This document shows positions 28,194-40,179 of a DNA stretch of 64,000 nt, piece by piece; position 1 is the stretch's first letter; each line of letters starts with the position of its first letter. The position numbers and the translations under genes were made by a program. The notes beneath the pieces are model-generated. The model made no database searches. It was given only the letters and a program-made list of their open reading frames with translations, and was not told where the DNA came from. Source of the DNA: Thermacetogenium phaeum DSM 12270 (GTDB lineage Bacteria; Bacillota; DSM-12270; Thermacetogeniales; Thermacetogeniaceae); the NCBI RefSeq assembly GCF_000305935.1, contig NC_018870.1, positions 2,563,501 through 2,627,500 on the forward strand, in the 5' to 3' direction.

Positions 28194-28739
28194 TTACTTC
28201 CCCTTAACTCCGGCTTTGCCGACCTTGCGCCTGACCACTTCGTCCTCGTACTTGATTCCCTTCCCTTTATAAGGCTCGGGTTTGCGTACGCTTCTGATCC
28301 GGGCGGCCAGGGCTCCCACCTTTTCCTTGTCGATCCCCTTCACCACGACCTTATTGGCCGCAGGAACCTCTATTTCCAGGCCCTCCTCAGGCTCGATCTC
28401 CACCTGGTGGGAATATCCTATGGTCAGCACCAGCTTTTTCCCCTGTTTCGCAGCACGATAACCGACGCCGACCAGGTCGAGACTCTTACTGAACCCTTTG
28501 GTCACCCCGTCCACCATATTCTGGACCAGCGTTCTGGTCAGACCATGGAGGGAGCGGTGCTGTTTCTCATCGGAAGGGCGTTTGACAAAGAGCTTATCGC
28601 CCTCGATTGACAATTCGATATCGGGGTGCATTTCCTTGGTAATTTTCCCTTTCGGGCCCTTAACCTCGACCAGGTTCTTCTCGAGCTTTACTTCAACTCC
28701 TGCCGGTATTGTCACCGGAAGGCGTCCCACTCTGGACAT
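28194..28739 (-). CDS. rplF: 50S ribosomal protein L6
   Basis: 181 aa. Two repeated L6 domains; [17 protein letters not shown] start and the C-terminal [21 protein letters not shown] signature. Binds near the GTPase centre. 13 bases after rpsH. Confidence 0.97.
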   Translation of the reverse strand: MSRVGRLPVTIPAGVEVKLEKNLVEVKGPKGKITKEMHPDIELSIEGDKLFVKRPSDEKQHRSLHGLTRTLVQNMVDGVTKGFSKSLDLVGVGYRAAKQGKKLVLTIGYSHQVEIEPEEGLEIEVPAANKVVVKGIDKEKVGALAARIRSVRKPEPYKGKGIKYEDEVVRRKVGKAGVKGK

Positions 28740-28752
28740 GGTGCCACCTCCC

Positions 28753-29148
28753 TTACCATATATAACAGATTACTTCGCCACCGAGGCCCTCCTGCCTGGC
28801 CTGCTTATCGGTCATCAAGCCCTTGGACGTGGAAATCACGGCCACACCGAGACCGCCCAGCACTTTAGGAATCTCATCTTTCTTGACATAGACGCGCAGA
28901 CCCGGTTTGCTGATCCTCTTCAGGCCAGAAATCACCTTCTGGCGGTTCGGCCCGTACTTCAGATAGAGGCGCAAGATTCCCTGCTTGCCGTCGTCCACAA
29001 CCTCGTAGGTCTTGATAAATCCCTCTCTCTTCATGATTTCCGCCAGGGACTTTTTCATATTCGATGCAGGCACTTCCACGCGTTCCCGATAAACCTGGTT
29101 TGCATTGCGAATCCTTGTCAGGAAATCTGCAATGGGATCCGTCATCAT
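28753..29148 (-). CDS. rpsH: 30S ribosomal protein S8
   Basis: 131 aa from ATG 29148, nine bases after AAGGAGG; a second ATG follows directly. [15 protein letters not shown] start, [20 protein letters not shown] near the C-terminus. The open frame continues upstream through rpsN, but that is out-of-frame read-through without homology. Central 16S binder, and in many bacteria the repressor of the spc operon. Confidence 0.97.
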   Translation of the reverse strand: MMTDPIADFLTRIRNANQVYRERVEVPASNMKKSLAEIMKREGFIKTYEVVDDGKQGILRLYLKYGPNRQKVISGLKRISKPGLRVYVKKDEIPKVLGGLGVAVISTSKGLMTDKQARQEGLGGEVICYIW

Positions 29149-29173
29149 CTTCTTCAACCTCCTTAGTGCCGTC

Positions 29174-29359
29174 TTACCAGCTGGCTTTGACAACCCCGGG
29201 GATCTCACCCCTAGAGGCAAGCTCCCGGAAACAGATACGGCACATTCCAAATTTGCGCAGGTAAGCGCGTGGCCTGCCACAAAGAGGGCACCTGTTGTAA
29301 GCCCTGACTGTGAATTTAGGCTTTCTCCGCTGCTTCGCAATAAGCGACTTTTTGGCCAC
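29174..29359 (-). CDS. rpsN: 30S ribosomal protein S14, zinc type
   Basis: 61 aa short S14 with [20 protein letters not shown] (C-x2-C-x12-C-x2-C), the zinc ribbon of the type Z form. Located between rplE and rpsH, its normal spc operon site. Confidence 0.97.
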   Translation of the reverse strand: MAKKSLIAKQRRKPKFTVRAYNRCPLCGRPRAYLRKFGMCRICFRELASRGEIPGVVKASW

Positions 29360-29385
29360 CTATTTCCCTCCTTTTTCATCCCGAT

Positions 29386-29922
29386 TTATTCCCGGAAAGG
29401 CATCCCCATGAACCTCAACAGCTCCCGAGCTTCTTCATCGGTTTTCGCCGTTGTGACGATGGTTATATCCATGCCGCGCACTTTATCGATCTTGTCGTAC
29501 TCAATCTCCGGGAAGATCACCTGCTCCCTCAAGCCAAGGGTGTAATTCCCCCTGCCGTCAAAGGATCTCGCCGAAACCCCGCGAAAGTCCCGGACACGCG
29601 GCAGCACCACGTTAACCAGCTTTTCCATAAAATCATACATTCGGTCACCGCGCAGGGTGACCTTGCAGCCGATCTTCATCCCCGCCCGCAGCTTGAATGC
29701 TGCAATTGATTTTCTGGCCTTCGTAACGATCGGGCGCTGACCTGTGATCTGCGCCAGATCGTTCACCGCAGCCTCCAGGGCCTTGGGGTTCTGAATCGCT
29801 TCGCCTACCCCCATATTGATAACTATCTTCTCCAAACGGGGAGCTTCCATCACGTTGCGGTAGTTGAACTTCTTCATCAGCTGGGGGATGACTTCGCTGC
29901 GGTAGCGTTCTTTTAGACCCAT
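29386..29922 (-). CDS. rplE: 50S ribosomal protein L5
   Basis: 178 aa; [22 protein letters not shown]-like [19 protein letters not shown], and [16 protein letters not shown] are conserved. L5 joins 5S rRNA to the central protuberance and contacts loop C/helix III of 5S, the arm that carries the 62-base insertion in this genome, so its contact surface is worth comparing with relatives. Confidence 0.97.
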   Translation of the reverse strand: MGLKERYRSEVIPQLMKKFNYRNVMEAPRLEKIVINMGVGEAIQNPKALEAAVNDLAQITGQRPIVTKARKSIAAFKLRAGMKIGCKVTLRGDRMYDFMEKLVNVVLPRVRDFRGVSARSFDGRGNYTLGLREQVIFPEIEYDKIDKVRGMDITIVTTAKTDEEARELLRFMGMPFRE

Positions 29923-29949
29923 CTGCTGCTCCCTCCTTTACCATAACCA

Positions 29950-30276
29950 CTACTTATCGATAATTTCCCCGCACCTCTTACACGCCCGATAGTATCTGTC
30001 GTCGACCAGTTTCTTGGCAACCCTGGTAGGCTTGTCGCACTTGGTGCAGACAAGCATCACGTTGGAGCTGTCAATGGGCGCCTCTTTCTCAACAATACCT
30101 CCCTGAGGGAGGGCCTTTGTCGGCCTGGTGTGTTTTTTAACCACATTTACCCCTTCCACTATAACCTTTCTCCGGGAAGGGATGGCCTGCAGCACCTTTC
30201 CCCTTTTGCCGGCGTCTTTGCCGGTCAGGATGTAGACTGTATCCCCTTTGCGAACATGCAGCTTGACCTGAGACAT
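29950..30276 (-). CDS. rplX: 50S ribosomal protein L24
   Basis: 108 aa with KOW motif HVRKGDTVYILTGKDAGKRGKV and EGVNVVKKHTRP. Early 23S binder at the tunnel exit. A C-terminal CTKCDKPTRVAKK and CKRCG pair gives the zinc-ribbon version found in many Firmicutes. Confidence 0.97.
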   Translation of the reverse strand: MSQVKLHVRKGDTVYILTGKDAGKRGKVLQAIPSRRKVIVEGVNVVKKHTRPTKALPQGGIVEKEAPIDSSNVMLVCTKCDKPTRVAKKLVDDRYYRACKRCGEIIDK

Positions 30277-30292
30277 GGTTTCACCTCCGCTC

Positions 30293-30661
30293 CTAGAGGA
30301 CCTCTGGCGCCAGGGAAATTATCTTCATAAAATCCTTTTCGCGCAGCTCACGCGCTACAGGGCCAAAAATTCTCGTCCCGCGGGGGTTTTTCTCGTCGCT
30401 CAAGATCACTGCGGCGTTTTCGCTGAACTTGATGTAGGAACCGTCCGGTCTGCGGATCTCCTTCTTCGTCCTGACCACCACAGCTTTGACGATATCCCCT
30501 TTCTTAACCATACCCCCCGGTGTGGCGTCCTTGACGCTGGCTACAATAACATCACCGACGGAGGCGTAGCGGCGCATAGAACCGCCTAAAACCCTGATGC
30601 ACATGAGTTTTTTGGCTCCTGTATTATCTCCCGCTTTCAATATTGTCTGTGGCTGGATCAA
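30293..30661 (-). CDS. rplN: 50S ribosomal protein L14
   Basis: 122 aa, the usual length, [19 protein letters not shown]. The start is a TTG nine bases after AGGAGG and lies inside the coding region of rpsQ: the two genes overlap by 38 bases in different frames. L14 bridges the subunits and contacts L19. Confidence 0.96.
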   Translation of the reverse strand: MIQPQTILKAGDNTGAKKLMCIRVLGGSMRRYASVGDVIVASVKDATPGGMVKKGDIVKAVVVRTKKEIRRPDGSYIKFSENAAVILSDEKNPRGTRIFGPVARELREKDFMKIISLAPEVL

Positions 30662-30950
30662 TTACTTCATCCTCCTTTCCAGGCGGCCCTACTTCATCGG
30701 CGCGCTGCAGAATCTCTACCACCCGCCATCTTTTCTCCTTGCTCAAAGGGCGGGTCTCCATGATCTTCACCTGGTCACCGATCCGGCACTCATTGTTTTC
30801 GTCATGAGCCTTGAATTTCTTAGTGCGCCGGACAATTCGACCGTAGAGAGGATGCTGTACCGCAGTTTCGACTGCAACAACAACAGTTTTATCCATCTTA
30901 TCGCTGACTACTCTTCCGATCCGCGTTTTGCGCCTCGCTCGCTCAGCCAA
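30624..30950 (-). CDS. rpsQ: 30S ribosomal protein S17 with C-terminal extension
   Basis: 108 aa against about 85 in relatives. The core ([58 protein letters not shown]) is complete; the last roughly 22 residues ([19 protein letters not shown]...) are an acidic tail that reads into rplN. The extension supplies the AGGAGG used by rplN. OB-fold 16S binder. Confidence 0.95.
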   Translation of the reverse strand: MAERARRKTRIGRVVSDKMDKTVVVAVETAVQHPLYGRIVRRTKKFKAHDENNECRIGDQVKIMETRPLSKEKRWRVVEILQRADEVGPPGKEDEVIDPATDNIESGR

Positions 30951-30961
30951 ATCGACACCCC

Positions 30962-31195
30962 CTATCTGCCCAGGCCAGACTCGATATTCTCTCCGCGCTG
31001 ACGCATGATCTCCCTTTCCCGGATAATGGTCTTCGCCCGGGCAAAATTACGCTTAACCTCACGGATGCGCATAGGGTTCTCCAGCTGACCCGTCGCCAGC
31101 TGGAAGCGCAGGCGGAACAATTCGTCCTTCAGGTCGATTAATTTCCTCTGCAGTTCTTCGTCTGTCAGCTCTCGCAGTTCCTTAACCTTCTTCAC
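30962..31195 (-). CDS. rpmC: 50S ribosomal protein L29
   Basis: 77 aa from GTG 31195 ([19 protein letters not shown]), overlapping the end of rplP by 14 bases; another GTG at 31204 is possible. Two-helix protein at the tunnel exit, docking site for SRP and trigger factor. The C-terminus ([13 protein letters not shown]) is slightly longer than usual. Confidence 0.95.
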   Translation of the reverse strand: MKKVKELRELTDEELQRKLIDLKDELFRLRFQLATGQLENPMRIREVKRNFARAKTIIREREIMRQRGENIESGLGR

Positions 31196-31619
31196 CGGCC
31201 TCACCACCTGCTTCCTGCCGTTTGATAAATCGGGTTTTGACGGGCAATTTGTGGCTTGCCAGACGCATGGCTTCACGTGCTACATCCTCTGAAACTCCGG
31301 CCAGCTCAAAAAGCACCCGGCCAGGTTTCACCACAGCTACCCAGTAATCGGGCGTTCCCTTTCCACTGCCCATTCTTGTTTCCGCCGGCTTGGCGGTAAC
31401 AGGCTGCTGAGGGAAAATCTTGATCCAAACCTTCCCTCCGCGCTTGATGTAACGGGTCATGGCAATACGAGCAGCCTCGATCTGCCGGGCGCTGATCCAT
31501 CCGGCCTCCAAAGATTGAAGACCGTACTCACCGAAAGTCACCTCACATCCGCGCTTGACTTTCCCCTTCGGGCGGACTAAGTGCGGCTTTCTATACTTAA
31601 CCCTCTTAGGCATTAACAT
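31182..31619 (-). CDS. rplP: 50S ribosomal protein L16
   Basis: 145 aa, [13 protein letters not shown] as in Bacillus (MLLPKRVKYR). [27 protein letters not shown]... and [19 protein letters not shown] are conserved (quoted in part). Organises A-site tRNA contacts in 23S. Its ATG is just past the rpsC stop. Confidence 0.97.
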   Translation of the reverse strand: MLMPKRVKYRKPHLVRPKGKVKRGCEVTFGEYGLQSLEAGWISARQIEAARIAMTRYIKRGGKVWIKIFPQQPVTAKPAETRMGSGKGTPDYWVAVVKPGRVLFELAGVSEDVAREAMRLASHKLPVKTRFIKRQEAGGEAGEEG

Positions 31620-32306
31620 TTACGCTCCGCCCCCTTCTGCAGCATCACCTTTTTCCTGTGCTGACGGATTTTTCTCGGGCAGTACCTCTCCCAGGTAAAT
31701 CCAGACTTTAACCCCGATCTTTCCGTACTGGGTGCTGGCTTCTGCAAATCCGTACTCGATATCGGCACGCAGGGTGTGGAGGGGAACTTTGCCTTCGCTG
31801 TACCACTCAGAACGGGCCATTTCCGCGCCGGCCAGCCTTCCGCTAACGGCAATCCGGATTCCCTGCGCTCCCATCCGCATTGCCCTGAAAACAGCCTGCT
31901 TCATCGCCCTGCGAAATGCCACGCGCTTTTCCAGCTGGGCTGCCACACTTTCGGCAACCAGCTGCGCGTCAAGTTCCGGCTTCTTTACTTCCACAATGTT
32001 GACGCTGACCTGCTTGCCGGATAGCTTCTCCAGGTCTTTGCGCAGAGCCTCCACCTCGGTTCCTCCACGCCCGATAACGATACCGGGCTTGGCGGTATGA
32101 ATAGTAACCCGCACGCGGTTTGCCGCCCGCTCGATCTCAATTCGAGAAACACCGGCAATATAAAGGCGCTTCTTGATATAATTCCGGAGCACGATATCCT
32201 CATGGAGCAGCTCCCGGTAATTCTTATCGGCATACCACCTGGAATCCCATTCCTTGATGACACCCAGGCGAAGCCCCTTAGGATGCACCTTTTGTCCCAA
32301 CTTCAC
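31620..32306 (-). CDS. rpsC: 30S ribosomal protein S3
   Basis: 228 aa with the KH domain [21 protein letters not shown] (quoted in part) and the C-terminal [19 protein letters not shown]. Part of the mRNA entry channel. Overlaps the rplV stop by four bases, so translation is coupled. Ends with a short Ala/Gly tail. Confidence 0.97.
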   Translation of the reverse strand: MKLGQKVHPKGLRLGVIKEWDSRWYADKNYRELLHEDIVLRNYIKKRLYIAGVSRIEIERAANRVRVTIHTAKPGIVIGRGGTEVEALRKDLEKLSGKQVSVNIVEVKKPELDAQLVAESVAAQLEKRVAFRRAMKQAVFRAMRMGAQGIRIAVSGRLAGAEMARSEWYSEGKVPLHTLRADIEYGFAEASTQYGKIGVKVWIYLGEVLPEKNPSAQEKGDAAEGGGA

Positions 32307-32644
32307 CCCTCCTTTCGCTCTGCAACGACTACCGTGATGTGACTCGTTCTTCTGCGTCTGAGGTCTGCCCTACCCCGTGCCCTCGGCCTGTAACGCTTGA
32401 GGGTTGGCCCCTCGTCTACAAAGATTCTTTTGATATAGAGATCATCCCGGTCGAGGTTGTAGTTATGCTCGGCGTTGGCAACAGCAGATTTGACAACCTT
32501 GGTAATGGGTACTGCTGCTCTCTGCGGCATGAAGCGCAAAATTCCCAGCGCTTCGGCTACGCTTTTCCCCCGCACCAGGTCTGCTACCTGCCTTACCTTG
32601 CGCGGGGAAATCCAGATATAGCGCGCTACAGCCCTTGCTTCCAC
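32303..32644 (-). CDS. rplV: 50S ribosomal protein L22
   Basis: 113 aa; [19 protein letters not shown], and the beta-hairpin region with [19 protein letters not shown] that lines the exit tunnel (macrolide-resistance region). 15 bases after rpsS. Confidence 0.97.
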   Translation of the reverse strand: MEARAVARYIWISPRKVRQVADLVRGKSVAEALGILRFMPQRAAVPITKVVKSAVANAEHNYNLDRDDLYIKRIFVDEGPTLKRYRPRARGRADLRRRRTSHITVVVAERKEG

Positions 32645-32659
32645 AATACCTCACTCCTT

Positions 32660-32944
32660 CTACTTGAGCGCAGTCGAGCGTTCGGTGTGGGCGCCGTGGC
32701 CGCGGAAATGTCGGGTCGGTGCAAATTCACCCAGTTTGTGTCCCACCATGTCCTCGGTGATGTAGATGGGAACATGCCTCCGCCCGTCATGCACCGCTAT
32801 CGTATGGCCAACCATCTCCGGAAAAATCGTCGAACGCCGCGACCAGGTTTTGATCACCCTTTTTTCGCCCTTTTCATTCATTTCAACGATCTTTTTTAAC
32901 AACTTCGGGTCACAATAAGGCCCTTTTTTGAGAGAACGACCCAA
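32660..32944 (-). CDS. rpsS: 30S ribosomal protein S19
   Basis: 94 aa from TTG 32944, nine bases after AGGAGG, giving [19 protein letters not shown]. The open frame runs 30 codons further upstream into rplB but without homology. [21 protein letters not shown] is the family signature. Binds the 30S head with S13. Confidence 0.96.
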   Translation of the reverse strand: MGRSLKKGPYCDPKLLKKIVEMNEKGEKRVIKTWSRRSTIFPEMVGHTIAVHDGRRHVPIYITEDMVGHKLGEFAPTRHFRGHGAHTERSTALK

Positions 32945-32969
32945 GCTTGCATCCCTCCTCGGGCGCCAC

Positions 32970-33797
32970 TTACTTCGCGCGCCGCTTGATAATGAACTGA
33001 TCAGAGGCCTTGTTCTTTTTGCGCGTCTTGGCACCTAAAGCCGGCTTGCCCCACGGCGTTACCGGATTGCGGCCGATCGGCGATTTCCCTTCACCACCGC
33101 CGTGCGGATGGTCAACAGGATTCATCACGACGCCGCGCACGGTCGGCCTCACACCCATCAGGCGCTTCCTTCCTGCTTTACCGTAGCTTATATTCTCGTG
33201 GTCGACATTGCCGACCTGTCCCACGGTGGCTTTGCAGTCGGCGTGGATCATCCGCATTTCCCCTGAAGGCATCCTGATGGTGGCATAATCACCCTCCCTG
33301 GCCATCACCTGGGCAACGGCCCCGGCCGAGCGCACCAGTTTGCCTCCGCCCCCCGGCTTCATCTCAATATTATGAACCAGAGTCCCGACTGGAATATTGC
33401 GTAAGGGGAGGGCATTTCCCGGCTTAATATCGGCATCTTTGCCCGAGATTACGGTGTCTCCCACCTTAAGCCCCTGCGGAGCCAGGATGTACCGCTTTTC
33501 CCCGTCCGCGTAGTTGAGCAGGGCAATATTGGCGGAGCGGTTTGGGTCGTATTCCAACGTCGCCACCCGGGCAGGAATCCCATCCTTATCCCGTTTGAAG
33601 TCAATAACCCGGTAAAAGCGCTTGGCACCTCCACCCCTATGGCGCACCGTAATGCGTCCCGTGTTATTACGCCCCGACTTTTTTCGCAAAGGCTCGATCA
33701 GGGACCTTTCCGGTTCCACATCACTCAGTTCCTCAAAAGTAAGCACGCTCATATGGCGCCTTCCGGGAGATGTCGGTTTGTATTTTTTAATACCCAT
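32970..33797 (-). CDS. rplB: 50S ribosomal protein L2
   Basis: 275 aa from the second of two adjacent ATGs ([15 protein letters not shown]), seven bases after [27 protein letters not shown] carries the invariant histidine near the peptidyl transferase centre. Upstream in-frame residues are excluded. Confidence 0.97.
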   Translation of the reverse strand: MGIKKYKPTSPGRRHMSVLTFEELSDVEPERSLIEPLRKKSGRNNTGRITVRHRGGGAKRFYRVIDFKRDKDGIPARVATLEYDPNRSANIALLNYADGEKRYILAPQGLKVGDTVISGKDADIKPGNALPLRNIPVGTLVHNIEMKPGGGGKLVRSAGAVAQVMAREGDYATIRMPSGEMRMIHADCKATVGQVGNVDHENISYGKAGRKRLMGVRPTVRGVVMNPVDHPHGGGEGKSPIGRNPVTPWGKPALGAKTRKKNKASDQFIIKRRAK

Positions 33798-33835
33798 CAT
33801 TGTCCCTCCTTCCGCTGCCGTAATCATTACTCTGA

Positions 33836-34132
33836 CTAAGAGAGTAGCCCCTCGAAGATGTCGATCTTATCACCCGGTCTTAAGGTAACAATCGCTTTCT
33901 TGCGTTCCGGTGTCCGGCCCTCATAACGGCCAACCCGCTTTTTCTTCCCCTTGACGTTGATCGTATTTACCGAAAGAACCTTGACCTTAAAGAGATCCTC
34001 AACAGCCTTTTTAATCTCAATCTTGTTCGCCCTTTTATCCACATAAAAGGTGTACTTGTTCTGTTCCTGGGCCAGATTCACCGCTTTTTCCGTCACCAGT
34101 GGCCTGATGAGGACGTCATGCGGACTACGCAT
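33836..34132 (-). CDS. rplW: 50S ribosomal protein L23
   Basis: 98 aa; [56 protein letters not shown]. Trigger-factor docking site. Its start overlaps the end of rplD by eight bases. Confidence 0.97.
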   Translation of the reverse strand: MRSPHDVLIRPLVTEKAVNLAQEQNKYTFYVDKRANKIEIKKAVEDLFKVKVLSVNTINVKGKKKRVGRYEGRTPERKKAIVTLRPGDKIDIFEGLLS

Positions 34133-34754
34133 TGCCGAGCACCTCCTCGATCTTGTCCAGGGCTTCCCGGGTTAAGACCAGCTTATCAGCCAACAGCACA
34201 TCATAAGTGTTCAATCGCTCCGCCATGGTCAACCGCACTCCCGGAATGTTGCGCGTCGCCCTTTCTACCAGCGGCATCTCCCTCCCGGTAACGATCAGGG
34301 CATTGGACACGGCGTCTAAGGACTGCAAAAGTTTAATGGCTTCTTTGGTCTTCGGTTCCGGAAGCTGAATATCTTCGATAACGATCATGGCTCCCTCATT
34401 CGCCCGGGCCGACAGCGCCGATTTCAGAGCCAACCGGCGCATCTTGCGCGGCATAGCCTGTCGGTAGCTGCGGGGCTGGGGACCAAAAACGATCCCTCCC
34501 CCACGCCATAAAGGCGACCGAATGCTTCCAACCCGCGCCCGGCCAGTACCCTTTTGCCGCCAGGGTTTGCGGCCGGTTCCCTGAACCTCACCGCGCGTTT
34601 TGGTTGCAGCGGTTCCGGCTCTCCTGTTGGCCAGGTGACGCACTACAGCCTGATGGAGGACGTGCTCATTGACCGGGACGCCAAAGACATCATCCCGGAG
34701 TTCTACTTCTCCGATCCTGACACCTTCTGTATTGAACAATGCTGCTTTGGGCAT
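34125..34754 (-). CDS. rplD: 50S ribosomal protein L4
   Basis: 209 aa. The extended tunnel loop [20 protein letters not shown] and [14 protein letters not shown] are intact. In proteobacteria L4 represses the S10 operon; whether it does so here is unknown. 19 bases after rplC. Confidence 0.97.
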   Translation of the reverse strand: MPKAALFNTEGVRIGEVELRDDVFGVPVNEHVLHQAVVRHLANRRAGTAATKTRGEVQGTGRKPWRQKGTGRARVGSIRSPLWRGGGIVFGPQPRSYRQAMPRKMRRLALKSALSARANEGAMIVIEDIQLPEPKTKEAIKLLQSLDAVSNALIVTGREMPLVERATRNIPGVRLTMAERLNTYDVLLADKLVLTREALDKIEEVLGNA

Positions 34755-34773
34755 TCCTTCTCCTCCTTTCCGG

Positions 34774-35403
34774 CTATCGCGCCGAATTTTTAATCAGGAG
34801 CAGTCCCATCCGGGGTCCAGGGACTGCTCCGCGCACCAGCAGGAGATTGTGTTCGGGATCAACCTTGACAACCTTAAGGTTTTTCACCGTTCTCATTTCC
34901 CCGCCTGCTCTGCCTGGTAGCTTTCTTCCCTTAAAGACCCGCGCAGGCCCCTTTGCCCCCAGAGAACCGGGCCTGCGGTGGTATTTTGAACCGTGCTTCA
35001 TAGGCCCGCGGTGGAAGCCGTGTCTCTTGATGCCTCCGGCAAACCCTTTACCTTTAGTGACACCCTGGACATCTACGTAGTCGCCGGGGTTGAAAATATC
35101 AACCTTCACTTCCTGACCCACTTCATAACTGTCTACGGCATCGCTATCAAGGCGGATCTCTTTAAGGAAACGGAGCGGCTTGACACCACTTTTAGTGAAA
35201 TGGCCGCGCAAGGGGCGGTTCAACTTATTGGCTTCAACCTCTCCAAAACCGAGCTGTAAGGCGGCGTATCCATCTCGCTCCGGAGTTTTCTTTTGAACGA
35301 CATAGCAGGGACCCGCTTCTATTACGGTCACCGGCACCGCCTTTCCTTCCTCATCAAAAACCTGCGACATGCCTACTTTGCGGCCGAGTATACCATTGGA
35401 CAA
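34774..35403 (-). CDS. rplC: 50S ribosomal protein L3
   Basis: 209 aa from TTG 35403 (MSNGILGRKVGMSQVFDEEG), eight bases after AGGAGG; a GTG three codons earlier is too close to the binding site. GKGFAGGIKRHGFHRGPM and SLGAKGPARVFKGRKLPGR form the loop near the peptidyl transferase centre. Confidence 0.96.
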   Translation of the reverse strand: MSNGILGRKVGMSQVFDEEGKAVPVTVIEAGPCYVVQKKTPERDGYAALQLGFGEVEANKLNRPLRGHFTKSGVKPLRFLKEIRLDSDAVDSYEVGQEVKVDIFNPGDYVDVQGVTKGKGFAGGIKRHGFHRGPMKHGSKYHRRPGSLGAKGPARVFKGRKLPGRAGGEMRTVKNLKVVKVDPEHNLLLVRGAVPGPRMGLLLIKNSAR

Positions 35404-35438
35404 TTTCTTCACCTCCTAATCCCCGACCATCCGGCAAT

Positions 35439-35747
35439 TTAGAGTTTAATCTCGATATCAACCCCTGCCGGAAGGTCGAGACGCATGAGGGCATCGATCG
35501 TTTTCGGAGTCGGTTCCATGATGTCGATCAGCCGTTTATGGGTGCGCATCTCAAACTGCTCCCGGGAATCCTTGTTTACATGGGGAGACCGCAAAATAGT
35601 AATGATACTCTTTTCCGTCGGCAGCGGTACGGGCCCTGAAATCAACGCCCCTGTGCGCCTTGCCGTTTCTACGATCTTCTGGGCTGACTGGTCGAGGATT
35701 TTATGATCAAACGCCTTCAGCCTAATGCGTATCTTCTGGCGCGCCAC
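35439..35747 (-). CDS. rpsJ: 30S ribosomal protein S10
   Basis: 102 aa from GTG 35747 ([19 protein letters not shown]), seven bases after AGGAGG; an ATG two codons upstream is too close. Ends with [15 protein letters not shown]. First gene of the S10 cluster and also NusE, the NusB partner in antitermination. Follows tuf by 65 bases. Confidence 0.97.
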   Translation of the reverse strand: MARQKIRIRLKAFDHKILDQSAQKIVETARRTGALISGPVPLPTEKSIITILRSPHVNKDSREQFEMRTHKRLIDIMEPTPKTIDALMRLDLPAGVDIEIKL

Positions 35748-35812
35748 TCTCATCCCTCCTTAAGCAGACCTCGCCTCTCTTTCCGGCTTCTTTTTTAAGA
35801 AGCCGGGGTTGC

Positions 35813-37015
35813 TTATTCGATGATCTTGGTTACCACACCGGCGCCCACAGTACGGCCTCCCTCACGAATAGCGAAGCGCAGGCCCTCTTCCATGGCAATG
35901 GGGGTGATCAGCTCGACTTCCATGTTCACATTGTCACCGGGCATAACCATTTCCACACCTTCCGGCATCTTAATGACTCCTGTCACGTCGGTAGTCCGGA
36001 AGTAGAACTGCGGCCTGTAACCCTCAAAGAACGGTGTGTGGCGACCGCCCTCCTCCTTCGTCAATACGTAGACCTCTCCCTTGAACTTGATGTGCGGCTT
36101 TACCGAACCCGGCTTGGCAATAACCTGACCACGCTCCACCTCTTTCCTGTCTACACCTCTCAGGAGCACACCGATATTATCTCCGGCCATACCCTGATCC
36201 AGCAGCTTGCGGAACATTTCCACACCTGTTACGACGGTCTTGCGCGGCTCATCCTGGAAGCCGATGATCTCAACCTCATCCCCGACCTTAACAACGCCGC
36301 GCTCGACCCTGCCGGTAACGACGGTGCCGCGTCCGGTAATCGTAAAGACGTCTTCAATCGGCATCAAGAAGGGCTTATCAATGTCCCGCTGCGGTTCAGG
36401 GAAGTATTCATCAACAGCATCCATCAGCTTGAGAATGGCGCTGCAGTGCGGGCAGTCCTCTTTGCCGCAGCCGCACTCCATGGCCTTGAGAGCACTGCCG
36501 GCAATGATCGGGATCTCGTCCCCGGGGAACTCGTACTCGCTCAGAAGCTCCCGGACCTCCAGCTCAACCAGCTCCATCAGCTCGGGATCGTCAACCATAT
36601 CGGCCTTGTTGAGGAAGACCACAATCCTGGGCACCCCAACCTGACGGGCAAGGAGGATATGCTCGCGAGTCTGCGGCATGGGCCCGTCGGCGGCGGAAAC
36701 GACCAGGATCGCCCCGTCCATCTGGGCCGCCCCCGTGATCATGTTTTTAATGTAGTCGGCGTGCCCCGGGCAGTCCACATGGGCATAGTGGCGCTTTTCG
36801 GTTTCGTATTCAACGTGAGCAATGGCAATAGTGATCCCGCGCTCCCGCTCTTCCGGAGCCTTGTCGATCTCCCCGTATTCGGTTGCGTTAGCCAATCCCT
36901 TCTGACTGAGGACCTTGGTGATCGCCGAGGTCAGAGTGGTTTTGCCGTGGTCGACGTGACCAATCGTCCCGATGTTCACATGCGGCTTGGTACGCTCAAA
37001 CTTCTTCTTTGCCAT
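35813..37015 (-). CDS. tuf: Elongation factor Tu
   Basis: 400 aa GTPase delivering aminoacyl-t[17 protein letters not shown] (G1), [20 protein letters not shown] (G3, quoted in part) and NKADMVDD (G4). An [12 protein letters not shown] stretch around residues 180-191 is an unusual Cys-rich insertion in the G-domain after the SALKAMEC segment; similar short insertions occur in some Clostridia. Last gene of the str cluster, in front of rpsJ. Confidence 0.97.
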   Translation of the reverse strand: MAKKKFERTKPHVNIGTIGHVDHGKTTLTSAITKVLSQKGLANATEYGEIDKAPEERERGITIAIAHVEYETEKRHYAHVDCPGHADYIKNMITGAAQMDGAILVVSAADGPMPQTREHILLARQVGVPRIVVFLNKADMVDDPELMELVELEVRELLSEYEFPGDEIPIIAGSALKAMECGCGKEDCPHCSAILKLMDAVDEYFPEPQRDIDKPFLMPIEDVFTITGRGTVVTGRVERGVVKVGDEVEIIGFQDEPRKTVVTGVEMFRKLLDQGMAGDNIGVLLRGVDRKEVERGQVIAKPGSVKPHIKFKGEVYVLTKEEGGRHTPFFEGYRPQFYFRTTDVTGVIKMPEGVEMVMPGDNVNMEVELITPIAMEEGLRFAIREGGRTVGAGVVTKIIE

Positions 37016-37065
37016 CTCTCAATCCTTCCTTTCTAAAATGTTAAATTTATTAATAGTATCATCGC

Positions 37066-39153
37066 TTAAACAGCGAAGCCGTATCCCCGCATCATCATAA
37101 GATGCTTGCTGATATCCTGAGGCGCCTGGGCATAGTGATCGTACTGCATCACGTAGTTACCACGCCCCTGCGTGATCGACCTCAGGTCTGTAGCATAGCC
37201 GAACATTTCCGCCAGCGGCACCAGCCCTCTGATCACCTGCTGGTTGCCGCGGAGTTCCGTCGACTCGATCTTGCCCCGCCGTGAGTTAAAGTCACCGAGT
37301 ACATCTCCGAAGTACTCTACGGGAACGGTGATCTCTATGCGCATAACCGGCTCCAAAAGCACCGTTTTGGCTTTTTCAGCTGCATCACGGAATGCCATGG
37401 CTCCCGCAATCTTAAAAGCTATATCCGAAGAGTCCACCTCATGGAAGGACCCTCCCACCAGAACCGCCTTAACGTCTACTACAGGATAGCCCGCCAGCAC
37501 ACCGCTCTCCATTGCCTCTTTGATCCCGCTGGTGATGGCGGCGTAATACTCTTTCGGGATTATCCCTCCTGTAGTGCGGTCCTCAAATTCAAAGCCCTTA
37601 CCAGCAGGAAGAGGCTCTATCTCCAGCACAACATGGCCGTACTGACCATGGCCTCCCGTCTGCCGGATGTATTTCCCCTCTCCCCGGGCTTTACCCTTGA
37701 TGGTCTCTTTATAAGCGACCTGCGGTTTGCCGACATTCGCCTCCACATGAAACTCCCTCAAGAGGCGGTCAACGATTATTTCCAGATGCAGTTCACCCAT
37801 CCCGCTGATCAGCGTCTGACCTGTCTCGTGGTCCGTGTGAATACGGAAAGTCGGGTCTTCCTCGGCAAGACGGTGCAGAGCCGTGCCTATCCGTTCCTGA
37901 TCCGCTTTCGTTTTCGGCTCGATAGCAACAGATATTACCGGGTCTGGGAAAGACATCGCTTCTAAAATTATCGGCTCATCTTCCCGGCACAGGGTGTCTC
38001 CGGTCACGGTCTCTTTCAGTCCAACCGCCGCAATGATCTCTCCCGTATGGGCGCTTTCGACATCCTGGCGGTGGTTGGCATGCATTTTCAGCAATCGGCC
38101 GATCCGTTCCTTTTTCTTCTTAGTAGCGTTGAAGACGACATCCCCGCTCTTCAGCGATCCGGAATAGATGCGCAGGAAAACCAGCTTGCCCACATAGCTG
38201 TCCGTCTGCACCTTGAAGGCCAGAGCGGTCAGCGGCTCTCCGTCGCCTACCTTCCTCTCGATGCTCTCCCCCGTCTCCGGATCTATGCCTCTGACCGGAG
38301 GCACGTCCAGAGGTGAGGGCAGATAATCCACAATCGCATCGATGAGCGGTTGCACTCCCTTATTATGGAACGATGATCCGCATAAAACAGGAACGAGCTT
38401 ACAGGACAAGGTGCCTTTCCTGATGGCCGCCTTAATCTGATCTTCAGTTATCTCATTTCCCTCCAGATAGTTGACCATCAGCTGATCATCAAACTCGGCA
38501 AGGGCCTCCAGCAGGTGCTCCCTGTAAAAGCGCTTCTCGGCCAACAGCTCCTCCGGAACAGAAGTCTCCACATAATTCGTCCCCAGTTCATCCTGATAGA
38601 TGATCGCCCTGTCCCGAACGAGGTCGATAACCCCCTTGAAGGAGCTTTCGCAGCCGAGGGGAAGCTGTATCGGCACCGCATTTGCCCGCAGGCGCTCGCG
38701 GATCATCTTCACCGAGCGAAAGAAGTCGGCCCCGATGCGGTCCATTTTGTTCAGATAAGCGACGCGGGGAATGCCGTACCTGTCCGCCTGCCTCCAGACG
38801 GTCTCCGACTGCGGCTCCACCCCCGCCACTGCGTCGAAGATGGCGACCGCTCCGTCAAGCACACGCAGACTGCGCTCAACCTCCGCCGTAAAGTCCACGT
38901 GCCCGGGCGTGTCGATAATGTTAATAATAAAATCACGCCAGCTGCAGGTTGTAGCCGCAGACATAATGGTGATTCCCCGCTCCTGTTCCTGCACCATCCA
39001 GTCCATGGTTGCAGAGCCGTCGTCGACCTCGCCGATCCTGTAAACGCGACCGGTATAAAAGAGAATGCGCTCGGTTGTCGTTGTTTTGCCGGCATCGATA
39101 TGAGCCATAATACCGATATTTCTTATTTTTTCAAGAGGAACCTCACGCCCCAT
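37066..39153 (-). CDS. fusA: Elongation factor G
   Basis: 695 aa from ATG 39153, nine bases after AGGAGG ([18 protein letters not shown]). GTPase motifs [24 protein letters not shown] and NKMDRIGA, then the full domain II-V set with the domain IV loop [14 protein letters not shown]. Drives translocation and, with RRF, ribosome recycling. 50 bases before tuf. Confidence 0.97.
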   Translation of the reverse strand: MGREVPLEKIRNIGIMAHIDAGKTTTTERILFYTGRVYRIGEVDDGSATMDWMVQEQERGITIMSAATTCSWRDFIINIIDTPGHVDFTAEVERSLRVLDGAVAIFDAVAGVEPQSETVWRQADRYGIPRVAYLNKMDRIGADFFRSVKMIRERLRANAVPIQLPLGCESSFKGVIDLVRDRAIIYQDELGTNYVETSVPEELLAEKRFYREHLLEALAEFDDQLMVNYLEGNEITEDQIKAAIRKGTLSCKLVPVLCGSSFHNKGVQPLIDAIVDYLPSPLDVPPVRGIDPETGESIERKVGDGEPLTALAFKVQTDSYVGKLVFLRIYSGSLKSGDVVFNATKKKKERIGRLLKMHANHRQDVESAHTGEIIAAVGLKETVTGDTLCREDEPIILEAMSFPDPVISVAIEPKTKADQERIGTALHRLAEEDPTFRIHTDHETGQTLISGMGELHLEIIVDRLLREFHVEANVGKPQVAYKETIKGKARGEGKYIRQTGGHGQYGHVVLEIEPLPAGKGFEFEDRTTGGIIPKEYYAAITSGIKEAMESGVLAGYPVVDVKAVLVGGSFHEVDSSDIAFKIAGAMAFRDAAEKAKTVLLEPVMRIEITVPVEYFGDVLGDFNSRRGKIESTELRGNQQVIRGLVPLAEMFGYATDLRSITQGRGNYVMQYDHYAQAPQDISKHLMMMRGYGFAV

Positions 39154-39192
39154 GCACACATCCCTCCTTTCCGTATATATTTTAATACATAA

Positions 39193-39738
<546 letters not shown>

Positions 39739-39751
39739 TTAGTTACCCCAA

Positions 39752-40135
39752 CTACACTTTAGCTGCCTTAGGCCTTTTGGTTCCATACTTCGACCGGCCG
39801 CGATTTCTTCCCTGTACACCTGCTGCATCCAGCCCGCCCCTGATGATATGGTAGCGGACACCGGGAAGATCCTTGACCCGGCCACCCCTCACCAGCACTA
39901 CGGAGTGTTCCTGCAGGTTATGCCCGATGCCGGGGATGTACGCCGTTACCTCCATCCCATTGGTCAGGCGCACCCTGGCCACTTTCCGCAGGGCCGAGTT
40001 GGGCTTCTTCGGTGTCGTGGTATACACCCTGGTGCATACACCGCGCCTCTGCGGGCAGCCTTTCAAGGCTGGAGCGTCAGACTTCTTCCGCTCCGTCTTG
40101 CGGCCTTTGCGGACCAACTGATTTAGCGTTGGCAC
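39752..40135 (-). CDS. rpsL: 30S ribosomal protein S12
   Basis: 127 aa; [38 protein letters not shown] and [16 protein letters not shown] carry the decoding-centre residues. The lysines corresponding to E. coli 42 and 87 ([15 protein letters not shown]) are present, so no built-in streptomycin resistance change is visible. Confidence 0.97.
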   Translation of the reverse strand: MPTLNQLVRKGRKTERKKSDAPALKGCPQRRGVCTRVYTTTPKKPNSALRKVARVRLTNGMEVTAYIPGIGHNLQEHSVVLVRGGRVKDLPGVRYHIIRGGLDAAGVQGRNRGRSKYGTKRPKAAKV

Positions 40136-40179
40136 GAAAACACCTCCTTTTATTCAAACATCCCTTTCGGCAATCTTAC

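Noticed and set aside
29149..29379. 77-codon N-terminal extension of rpsH
   Set aside because: It runs through rpsN in another frame; a strong binding site supports the start at 29148.
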